From Antrihabitans stalagmiti (GTDB taxonomy: Bacteria; Actinomycetota; Actinomycetes; Mycobacteriales; Mycobacteriaceae): a DNA stretch of 64,000 nt. The translations under genes were made by a program, and so were the position numbers. Location: contig NZ_JAEMNV010000013.1 in assembly GCF_016482825.1 (NCBI RefSeq), forward strand, positions 1-64,000, read 5' to 3'. Below the pieces are notes generated by a model that did no database searches, was not told the DNA's origin, and saw only the letters and a program-made list of their open reading frames with translations. Shown here one piece after another: positions 32,886 to 42,456 of the stretch (position 1 is the first letter of the stretch; every line of letters starts with the position of its first letter).

Positions 32886-33965
32886 TCAGACGTTGAAGCG
32901 GAACTCCACCACGTCGCCGTCGGACATGACGTAGTCCTTGCCCTCCATGCGAACCTTGCCCGCCGCCTTGGCCTTTGCCATGGACCCGGCTTCGATGAGG
33001 TCGTCGTACGCCACGATTTCGGCCTTGATGAAGCCGCGTTCGAAATCGGTGTGGATGACCCCCGCTGCCTTTGGTGCGGTGTCGCCCTGGTGAATCGTCC
33101 ACGCGCGGGCCTCTTTCGGGCCTGCGGTGAGGTAGGTCTGCAGTCCGAGCGTGTGGAAACCGGCACGCGCAAGTCCGTGCAGACCGGGCTCGAGTTGGCC
33201 GATCGATTCGAGCAACTCGGCTGCTGACTCGGCGTCGAGTTCGAGCAGTTCCTGCTCGACCTTGGCGTCGAGGAACACCGAATCTGCCGGTTCCACAGAC
33301 GCTTTCAGCTCTGCGACACGAGCGGCGTCGGTGAGGACCGACTCGTCTGCGTTGAACACGTACAGGAACGGCTTGGTGGTCAGCAGCGAAAGTTCGCGCA
33401 GCAGTTCACCATCCAGCTTGTCTCGAGCCGAGAACAGCGTCTTGCCTTCGTCGAGCACGGCCTGCGCAGCGTTCGCGGCATCGAGGACAGGCTTGCGATC
33501 CTTCTTGACCCGCGCCTCTTTCTCCAGGCGCGGGATCGCCTTCTCGAGGGTCTGGATGTCGGCGATGATCAACTCGGTCTCGATCACCTCGATGTCGGCG
33601 GCCGGGTCGACGCGACCGTCGACGTGGATCACGTCGTCGTCGGCGAAGACGCGGACCACCTGGCAGATCGCGTCGGCCTCACGAATGTTCGCGAGGAACT
33701 TGTTGCCGAGCCCGGCACCCTCCGATGCGCCCTTCACGATGCCAGCGATGTCGACGAACGACACGACAGCCGGCACGAGGCGCTCCGAATTGAACACCTC
33801 GGCCAGCTTGTTCAGCCGCGGATCAGGCAGCGGCACAACACCGACGTTGGGCTCGATCGTGGCGAACGGATAGTTCGCCGCAAGCACGTCGTTATTGGTC
33901 AGGGCGTTGAAAAGAGTGGACTTGCCGACGTTTGGCAGTCCGACGATTCCGAGGGTAAGGCTCAC
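32886..33965 (-). CDS. ychF: redox-regulated P-loop ATPase/GTPase YchF
   Basis: 359 residues, Obg-family. G1 GLPNVGKST (9-17), G3 DIAGIVKGASEGAGLGN, the coiled-coil insert in the middle, and a C-terminal TGS-like domain ending DGDVVEFRFNV. The G4 motif is NADE instead of NKxD, the reason YchF proteins prefer ATP. Associates with ribosomes and stress responses. In M. tuberculosis the homologue lies next to the DUF6542 gene; here that neighbour is 14 kb away. Confidence 0.95.
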   Translation of the reverse strand: MSLTLGIVGLPNVGKSTLFNALTNNDVLAANYPFATIEPNVGVVPLPDPRLNKLAEVFNSERLVPAVVSFVDIAGIVKGASEGAGLGNKFLANIREADAICQVVRVFADDDVIHVDGRVDPAADIEVIETELIIADIQTLEKAIPRLEKEARVKKDRKPVLDAANAAQAVLDEGKTLFSARDKLDGELLRELSLLTTKPFLYVFNADESVLTDAARVAELKASVEPADSVFLDAKVEQELLELDAESAAELLESIGQLEPGLHGLARAGFHTLGLQTYLTAGPKEARAWTIHQGDTAPKAAGVIHTDFERGFIKAEIVAYDDLIEAGSMAKAKAAGKVRMEGKDYVMSDGDVVEFRFNV

Positions 33966-34011
33966 GGTGTAGAGAGTCTACGGGCCGCAAGGGGTCGGCT
34001 TCGACGACGGA

Positions 34012-35391
34012 TCACGCGTACGCCTCCTCCAACTCGCTGAGGGAGGTTTCGAGGTGGGTCAGGATGTGCTGGAGATGCGGGATGGATTTACGGTCTCCGA
34101 TGACGCCGAAGTCGAGCGTTCCTGCCGTGTTGGTGAGCGTGATGTTGAGCGCCTGACCTTCGGTCACCACCGACACCGGGTACAGACCGTCCAGGCGCGC
34201 ACCGTTCCAGTAGACCGTCTCGCGAGGGCCCGGCACATTGGAAATGATGACGTTGAACGACTGTCGCATCAGCGACAGTGCGCCCGGAATGCGCGAAGCC
34301 AACAGTGGCGACGCCGCCGTTCCTGACCACGCCAAACCGGCGAGGGAGCCGACGTCGACGAACATGTCCTTGCCACTGGCCATCGATTTGTGCACGACGG
34401 CAAGCCGCTCGACCGGATCCGCTTCGTCGGTACCGAGGTTGCAGATGATCATTCCAACGGCGTTGCCCGCTGCGTCGATGTTCTCGGGAGAGCGCGTCGA
34501 GATCGGCACCATCGCTTTGAGCGAATCGTCGGGCAGTCCGTCGTGTTCGAGGAGGTACGCACGCAGCGCGCCCGCACACATCGCAACAACGACGTCGTTG
34601 ACGCTGACGCCTGCGGCTTTGCGGACCTTGTTGATGCGATCGATGTCCCACGATTGGGCGGCGAACCGACGAGCGCCGCCGATGGGGACGTTGAACATCG
34701 TCTTCGGCGCTTGGAACGGACCTTGCAGACCGCCCTCGCTGAACGAGCGCCTGGCCATCTTGACGGTGTCGGGAACGAGGCCGGCGATTTCGGACACAAC
34801 TTGCCCGCCCGTCTTGACGAGCGCTCCCAAGCTGCGGTCGGGCGGTGGCTTGCGAGGACGCTTGCGCTGCGATTCCGGCAACCGCTGCCACGGGGCGACG
34901 CAATCTCTGGCGTCGGGGTCGGTCGTCAGCCTGTTTTCGAGCAACCGCAGTGCGCTCACGCCGTCGACGAGCGCGTGGTGCACCTTGGTGTAGACGGCGA
35001 CGCGACCGTCCGCGAGACCCTCGATGATGTGCACCTCCCACAGCGGGCGGTGTCGGTCGAGAAGGGTTCCATGCCAACGGGATACGACGGCAAGCAGTTC
35101 TCGGATGCGGCCGGGCGACGGCATCGCGACGCGGCGGACGTGATACTCCCAGTCGATCTCTTCGTCCTGCACCCAACCGAACGAGCCGACGCTGCCGAAC
35201 GGCGTCGCGAGTCGCTTCAAGAAGGTGGGGTGGACGTCGTTACTGGCGATCATCTGCTCGTACATCTGGTACGCGTAGTCCGGACCGGCGTCGGCCGGCG
35301 GTTCCAGCAGCATCAACGAGCCGACATGCATGGGATGCTCGCGCGACTCGGCGAGCAGAAACGCCGCGTCCAATGGCTGAATAATTTCCAT
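34012..35391 (-). CDS. wax ester synthase / acyl-CoA:diacylglycerol acyltransferase (WS/DGAT)
   Basis: 459 residues, the normal family length. It has the N-terminal QPLDAAFLLAESREHPMHVG, the intact active motif HHALVDG (138-144), the PLW site, and the C-terminal NVIISNVPGPRETVYWNGA domain. These enzymes make triacylglycerol or wax esters for intracellular lipid bodies and are multicopy in Rhodococcus. Start at ATG 35391 with GAGG upstream; ATG 35421 would add 10 residues. Unlike the copy at 2676 this one is canonical throughout. Confidence 0.92.
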   Translation of the reverse strand: MEIIQPLDAAFLLAESREHPMHVGSLMLLEPPADAGPDYAYQMYEQMIASNDVHPTFLKRLATPFGSVGSFGWVQDEEIDWEYHVRRVAMPSPGRIRELLAVVSRWHGTLLDRHRPLWEVHIIEGLADGRVAVYTKVHHALVDGVSALRLLENRLTTDPDARDCVAPWQRLPESQRKRPRKPPPDRSLGALVKTGGQVVSEIAGLVPDTVKMARRSFSEGGLQGPFQAPKTMFNVPIGGARRFAAQSWDIDRINKVRKAAGVSVNDVVVAMCAGALRAYLLEHDGLPDDSLKAMVPISTRSPENIDAAGNAVGMIICNLGTDEADPVERLAVVHKSMASGKDMFVDVGSLAGLAWSGTAASPLLASRIPGALSLMRQSFNVIISNVPGPRETVYWNGARLDGLYPVSVVTEGQALNITLTNTAGTLDFGVIGDRKSIPHLQHILTHLETSLSELEEAYA

Positions 35392-35515
35392 ATTGCGGAC
35401 CTCCGCGGTGCCATCGGCCATTCCGATCTGGATGCCCTCGCCGATCGTAGCGCCGACGCGACCGTGCGGCACTGTTCTCTCGCATGAGGCCGAGTGGTCT
35501 GCAAGAGTTGATCGG

Positions 35516-36475
35516 GTGGCCGGCAAAAGCGACGAAACGCGAGCAGGTGTACCGCTCACCAATCTGGACCAGCCGTTGTTCGACGCAGCGGACGCGACCA
35601 AACGTGATCTGGTCGACTACCTCGAGGCGGTAGCCGACCGAATGATCGTCGGACTTCGGGACCGCCCGCTCTCGGTGATCAGGGTCCGCCCGGGCCAGGA
35701 ACCGTTTATGCAGAAGAACGTGCCGAAGTACACCCCGGAGTGGGTCGAGACGACGAAGGTCTGGGCGGAAGCCTCCAAACGCGAAGTGTCCTACGCACTG
35801 TGCAACGACGTCCGCACCCTCGTGTGGTTCGCCAATCAACGCGCCGTCGAATATCACCCGACCCTCACGCTGACGCAGCGGCCGGACCGCGTCACCCATC
35901 TCGTTCTCGACCTCGACCCGCCCGCTGGTTCGAGTGAGTTCACCTTGGCGGTCCGCGCGGCGCAGTTGGTGCGTCAGGCGTTGACCGACGCAGGCCTGTC
36001 GGGTGCGGTGAAGACGAGTGGGGCAAAAGGGGTCCACGTGATCGTCCCCATCGATGCGACGTCGACGATCGAAGAGGCGGCCGCGGCGACCCGCGCAATT
36101 GCGGCGCGAGCGGAACGACTCGACCCGGATCTCGCGACGACCGCCTACGTCAAAGACGATCGGCACGGAAAGGTCTTCGTCGACTCGACGCGCGCTGGAG
36201 GTGCGACTGTTGCCGCGGTCTACAGTCCGCGGATCCGGCCGGGAACGCCCGTCTCGTATCCGGTCGGCTGGGACGATCTCGACAGCGTCGCGCCTAGCGA
36301 CTTCACGATTCGGAATGCGATCGAGCGACTCGGTGACGGCGATCCGTGGGCCGACCAACTCCCTGCGCCGCAGTCGCTTCCAGCCGAATTGATCGAGGAG
36401 GGGCACACGATTCCGGTTGCGCGGGTCCTTGCGATGCACGAGGGAAAACGCCGGGCGCGGGCCCGCAAAGAGTGA
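35516..36475 (+). CDS. stand-alone LigD-type polymerase domain (archaeo-eukaryotic primase fold)
   Basis: 319 residues. The metal-binding pair is D132-x-D134 in LVLDLDPPAG, followed by KTSGAKGVHVIVPI (nucleotide-binding His in SGxKGxH) and the third acidic residue in GKVFVDSTR. This is the PolDom/PrimPol of bacterial NHEJ LigD, without nuclease or ligase modules, like the separate mycobacterial paralogues. Roles: gap filling, ribonucleotide insertion or damage bypass. No Ku gene is in the window. GTG 35516 is used. Its stop codon directly abuts repeat copy C. Confidence 0.87.
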   Translation: MAGKSDETRAGVPLTNLDQPLFDAADATKRDLVDYLEAVADRMIVGLRDRPLSVIRVRPGQEPFMQKNVPKYTPEWVETTKVWAEASKREVSYALCNDVRTLVWFANQRAVEYHPTLTLTQRPDRVTHLVLDLDPPAGSSEFTLAVRAAQLVRQALTDAGLSGAVKTSGAKGVHVIVPIDATSTIEEAAAATRAIAARAERLDPDLATTAYVKDDRHGKVFVDSTRAGGATVAAVYSPRIRPGTPVSYPVGWDDLDSVAPSDFTIRNAIERLGDGDPWADQLPAPQSLPAELIEEGHTIPVARVLAMHEGKRRARARKE

Positions 36476-36547
36476 GGGCGCTCCGCGCCTCGTGAGTCTT
36501 TTCGGAGGTTCCGCCCGCCGAAAGTGCGCACGAGCGGCGGAGCCGCC
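36476..36547 (+). repeat. dispersed palindromic repeat, copy C (complete)
   Basis: Arm hairpin GGCGCTCCGCGCC, then CTCGTGAGTCTTTTCGGAGG, a short centre TTCCGCC, then CGCCGAAAGTGCGCACGAG and the second hairpin GGCGGAGCCGCC. The two 20-bp inner arms are inverted copies with a few mismatches. It begins one base after the TGA of the LigD-type gene and separates it from cstA, where it could act as a terminator. Confidence 0.85.
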
Positions 36548-36603
36548 AAAATCTTTCCGGCAACATCGGTGTGAAACGGGTCACTTTCGGAAACACTGTG
36601 ACG

Positions 36604-38921
<2,318 letters not shown>

Positions 38922-38922
<1 letters not shown>

Positions 38923-39104
38923 TGCGGGCGGTCCTTCGCTCTGTGATGTGGTGGATCACGTCGGTGATGGGCGACCACGACTACGCCCGCTACGTCGAGT
39001 ATCTGCGGACGCATGATCCGGACGCGGACGTCCCGACCGAACGCGAGTTCTGGCGGGCACGGTACCGAGCGCAGGACACAAATCCGGGCGCTCGTTGCTG
39101 CTGA
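38922..39104 (+). CDS. YbdD/YjiX family small protein (CstA partner)
   Basis: 60 residues with the DUF466 pattern WWITSVMGDHDYARYVEYLR and EREFWRARYRAQ. Members are co-encoded with CstA or BtsT and are needed for their function in enterobacteria. Translationally coupled to cstA by a one-base overlap. The TGA stop directly abuts repeat copy D. Confidence 0.9.
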
Positions 39105-39175
39105 GGGCGCTCCGCGCCTCGTGAGTCCTTTTGGTGGTTCCGCCCTCCGAAAAGACGCACGAGCGGCGTAGCCGC
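39105..39175 (+). repeat. dispersed palindromic repeat, copy D (complete)
   Basis: GGGCGCTCCGCGCC hairpin, CTCGTGAGTCCTTTTGGTGG, TTCCGCC, CTCCGAAAAGACGCACGAG, then GCGGCGTAGCCGC hairpin. It begins immediately after the TGA of the YbdD gene, as copy C does after its gene, and the two copies bracket cstA-ybdD on both sides. Confidence 0.85.
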
Positions 39176-39221
39176 ATTGGTGTCCGATTTCCGCTAGCTT
39201 CTGTCGGCGGGTGCTGCCAGG

Positions 39222-40700
39222 GTGGAGTTTGTGACCACAGCAACCGCGCTACCCCACCTCGATTTCGAGCGGTGCTACCGAGCGGTGTCCTCGAAGGATT
39301 CCCGTTTCGACGGGCAGTTCTACACCGCCGTGCGCACGACCGGAATCTATTGCAGGCCATCGTGTCCCGCGATCACACCGAAGCCGGTCAACGTCACCTT
39401 CCTCCCGACCGCCGCAGCGGCCCAGCACGCAGGCTATCGCGCGTGTCGGCGCTGCCTACCCGATGCTGCACCCGGTTCGCCGCTGTGGAGAACGCGGTCC
39501 GATCTGGCGGCCCGCGCCATGCGACTGATCTCGGACGGAGTCGTCGAGCGTGGCGGCGTCGACGCTCTCGCGTCGTCGGTCGGATATTCGTCACGACAAC
39601 TCACCCGGGTATTGACGGCCGAACTCGGCGCCGGACCCCTTGCCCTCGCCCGAGCACACCGCGCCCACACCGCTCGACTGCTGATCCAGACGACTCGAAT
39701 GCCGATGTCGGACATTGCATTCGCCGCAGGATTCGCGAGCATTCGGCAGTTCAACGACACGGTCCGCACCGTATTCGTCGTCACCCCGACGCAGATGCGG
39801 ACCGAATCACAGCGCCGACCCAACGTGTCGACGGCGCCGGGCACGGTCTCGCTGCGACTCCCCTACCGTGAGCCCCTGGACGCGACCTGGTTGTCCTGGT
39901 TTCTCTCGGCCCACGTCGTCGACGGCATCGAATGCTGGCGCGACGCAACGTACTTCCGCAGCCTGCGCCTGCCGCACGGCCACGGCACAGTCGGACTCGG
40001 CATCAAGTCGGGCTACGTCGACGCGAATCTGTCGCTGACGGATATGCGCGATCTCGCACCTGCGGTTGCTCGGTTGCGTCACCTGCTCGACCTCGACGCC
40101 GACCCCCGAGCAATAGACGACGCCTTGTCGACCGATCCAGCGTTCGAGAAGGCGGTGGCCACCACCCCCGGCATCCGGGTCCCGGGAAACGTCGACGCCG
40201 AGGAACTGCTCCTACGCACGATGATCGGACAGCAGATCTCCCTTGCGGCCGCCGCCACCCACACGGCTCGGCTCGTCGCCGCCCTCGGCGAACCGATCGC
40301 CGACCCGAACGGCGCAGTGACACACCTGTTCCCCACCGCCGAATCGATCGCCGCCCACGGAGCCGACATCCTGACCGGACCGGCGCGACGAATCGAGGCA
40401 ATCGTCGACATCGCCGACCGGTTGGCGACAGGGAAGCTGACGTTGCACTGCGGTCTCGACACCACCGAGGCGCAACGAGAACTGCTTGCATGCAAAGGAA
40501 TCGGTCCGTGGACCGCGGACTACGTCACGATGCGACTCCTCGGCGATCCCGACATCCTCCTCGACACCGATCTCGTTGTCCGACAAGGGGCTGCAGCGCT
40601 CGATATAGACCTTGCGGCAAGCGACGCCTGGAAACCCTGGCGATCCTATGCATCCATGCACCTGTGGCAGACTGCCCTCTCCCGAAGGAACTCGAAATGA
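39222..40700 (+). CDS. Ada-type regulator fused to AlkA 3-methyladenine DNA glycosylase
   Basis: 492 residues. N-terminal Ada zinc domain with C44, C48 (YCRPSC), C75 and C78 (CRRC), the site that accepts methyl groups from phosphotriesters; AraC-type helix-turn-helix (about 95-195, GFASIRQFNDTVR); AlkA N-terminal domain; then the HhH-GPD glycosylase with GIGPWTADYV and catalytic Asp at about 450 (LLDTDLVVR). Combines sensing of alkylation with removal of alkylated bases. GTG 39222 is used, GTG 39231 also possible. Overlaps ogt by 4 nt (ATGA). Confidence 0.92.
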   Translation: MEFVTTATALPHLDFERCYRAVSSKDSRFDGQFYTAVRTTGIYCRPSCPAITPKPVNVTFLPTAAAAQHAGYRACRRCLPDAAPGSPLWRTRSDLAARAMRLISDGVVERGGVDALASSVGYSSRQLTRVLTAELGAGPLALARAHRAHTARLLIQTTRMPMSDIAFAAGFASIRQFNDTVRTVFVVTPTQMRTESQRRPNVSTAPGTVSLRLPYREPLDATWLSWFLSAHVVDGIECWRDATYFRSLRLPHGHGTVGLGIKSGYVDANLSLTDMRDLAPAVARLRHLLDLDADPRAIDDALSTDPAFEKAVATTPGIRVPGNVDAEELLLRTMIGQQISLAAAATHTARLVAALGEPIADPNGAVTHLFPTAESIAAHGADILTGPARRIEAIVDIADRLATGKLTLHCGLDTTEAQRELLACKGIGPWTADYVTMRLLGDPDILLDTDLVVRQGAAALDIDLAASDAWKPWRSYASMHLWQTALSRRNSK

Positions 40701-41206
40701 CCTATTTCGCAACGCAGTTGACTCCGATCGGCCCGTTCACGACCATCGTCGACACCGACGACGTCGTATTGGCTTCCGGCTGGACCGCCGAACCGGAGGA
40801 CCTCCGGCCCCTGATCCATCCTCGGATTCGACCGACCGAACTCCACGTTCGCACCGAGCTCGGCAACGTCACCCGGGCAGTCGCCGCCTATCACGACGGC
40901 GCTATCGATGCCATCGACGACATTGCTGTACAACAGCATTCGGGTGAGTTCCTCGAACACGCCTGGAAGATCCTGCGCGCGGTACCCGCTGGGGCACCGA
41001 TAACCTATTCCGCGTTCGCGGAACTGTCCGGTCGCCCGGCAGCGGTGCGCGGCGCGGCGAGTGCTTGCGCGCGCAACGCAGCGGCGTTGTTCGTCCCGTG
41101 TCACCGGGTACTGCGGATCGGCGGAAACCTCGGCGGATTCCGTTGGGGCCTACCAGCCAAGCGATGGCTGCTCGATCACGAGAATGCGGCTGCCACACGG
41201 GTGTGA
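40697..41206 (+). CDS. ogt: methylated-DNA--protein-cysteine methyltransferase
   Basis: 169 residues. The suicide acceptor Cys135 lies in VPCHRVL, preceded by the helix-turn-helix ITYSAFAELSGRPAAVRGAA and followed by GGFRWGLPAKRWLLDHE. It transfers the O6-alkyl group from guanine to itself. Co-translated with the Ada-AlkA gene, so the two form an adaptive-response unit probably controlled by the Ada domain upstream. Confidence 0.94.
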   Translation: MTYFATQLTPIGPFTTIVDTDDVVLASGWTAEPEDLRPLIHPRIRPTELHVRTELGNVTRAVAAYHDGAIDAIDDIAVQQHSGEFLEHAWKILRAVPAGAPITYSAFAELSGRPAAVRGAASACARNAAALFVPCHRVLRIGGNLGGFRWGLPAKRWLLDHENAAATRV

Positions 41207-41298
41207 CGGGGAATCGCTGTCCACTGTTCGACGGTCGAGTTTCGAACTGCGGCCGACATCTTCCGTCGCTAACCGAAACGCACGGATAGTCTGAATCC

Positions 41299-42456
41299 GT
41301 GACCGAACCGGACGATAAACCAGCGGAGGCTCTCGCAGGCACTTTCGACGTCGATCGCGGTGACGTCATCGGGAAAGGACTGCTCTGGCTTGCCAAGTGG
41401 TCGATCTGCATCGTTGCGATCGCTGCGGGCGCGTGGGTCACCGGCTACGTCATCTCGAAACTCTGGGTCATCGCACTGCCGGTCCTGATGGCGATCGTCA
41501 TCGCGACCGTGCTGTGGCCACCGACCCGGGCGATGACCAAGCGCGGCGCGCCACCCGCGGCAGCCGCAGGCATAAGCCTGCTGACGTTTTTCGCAGTACT
41601 CGCGGGCATCATCGCCGTGATCGTCCCGTCCGTCGTCGATCAGGCCCCAGAACTCGCCGACAAGTCCACCGACGGCGTCAACCAGGTCCGCGACTGGTTG
41701 CAGGGTCCACCGCTGAACATCCGCGACGAGCAACTCGATTCCGCGGTCCAAGCCATCGTGACCAAGGTCGAGGCCAGTGCCGAAGCGATCGCGACCGGTG
41801 TGTTCAGCGGAGTCAGCGCCGCAACGTCGTTCCTCGTCGCGTTCGTTCTCGTGCTTTTCCTGACCTTCTTCTTCATCAAGGACGGCCCCCGTTTCATCCC
41901 GTGGCTGCATTCGGTCACCGGCCGAAGGACCGGCCATCATCTGGAAGAACTGTTCACGAGAGTGTGGGCGACCCTCGGCGGCTTCATCCGAACGCAGGCG
42001 CTCGTCAGTCTCATCGATGCCGCGTTCATCGGCATCGGACTTGTGATCCTCGACGTTCCGCTTGCTTTGGTCCTCACCGTCATCACGTTCCTCGGCGGGT
42101 TCATCCCGATCGTCGGAGCTTTGGTCGCCGGTGTGCTTGCGGTGTTGGTCGCACTCGTCGGCAACGGTTTCACAACGGCCCTGATCGTTCTCGGCATCAT
42201 CCTCGCGGTGCAGCAGATCGAGGGCAACGTCCTGCAGCCGATCCTGCAGAGCCGCAGCATGAACCTGCATGCCGCGATCGTGCTGCTCGCGGTGACCGCG
42301 GGCGGATCGCTGTACGGCATCGTCGGGGCGTTCCTCGCGGTGCCGGCAGCCGCAGTGGCTGCCGTCATCATTCGCTATCTCGGCGAGCAGATCGACGCCG
42401 CGACGGTCAGCCTGCCACCTGCGCCTCGAGACGCGAGCCCGCCCGACCCCGAATGA
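41299..42456 (+). CDS. AI-2E family (TqsA/PerM-like) membrane permease
   Basis: 385 residues, about eight spans. Signature segments: the first hairpin near 35-70, the amphipathic middle (PELADKSTDGVNQVRDW), FTRVWATLGGFIRTQALVSL, and FLGGFIPIVGALVAGVLAVL with QQIEGNVLQPILQ near the end. Members export autoinducer-2 or act as Na+/H+ exchangers; actinobacterial ones are untested. GTG start 41299. The last 50 bp overlap the 3' end of sbcC on the other strand. Confidence 0.9.
   Translation: MTEPDDKPAEALAGTFDVDRGDVIGKGLLWLAKWSICIVAIAAGAWVTGYVISKLWVIALPVLMAIVIATVLWPPTRAMTKRGAPPAAAAGISLLTFFAVLAGIIAVIVPSVVDQAPELADKSTDGVNQVRDWLQGPPLNIRDEQLDSAVQAIVTKVEASAEAIATGVFSGVSAATSFLVAFVLVLFLTFFFIKDGPRFIPWLHSVTGRRTGHHLEELFTRVWATLGGFIRTQALVSLIDAAFIGIGLVILDVPLALVLTVITFLGGFIPIVGALVAGVLAVLVALVGNGFTTALIVLGIILAVQQIEGNVLQPILQSRSMNLHAAIVLLAVTAGGSLYGIVGAFLAVPAAAVAAVIIRYLGEQIDAATVSLPPAPRDASPPDPE

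Noticed and set aside
35516-36475. Complete bacterial NHEJ locus (Ku plus LigD)
   Set aside because: Only the polymerase domain is present; no ligase domain, nuclease domain or Ku gene lies in the window.
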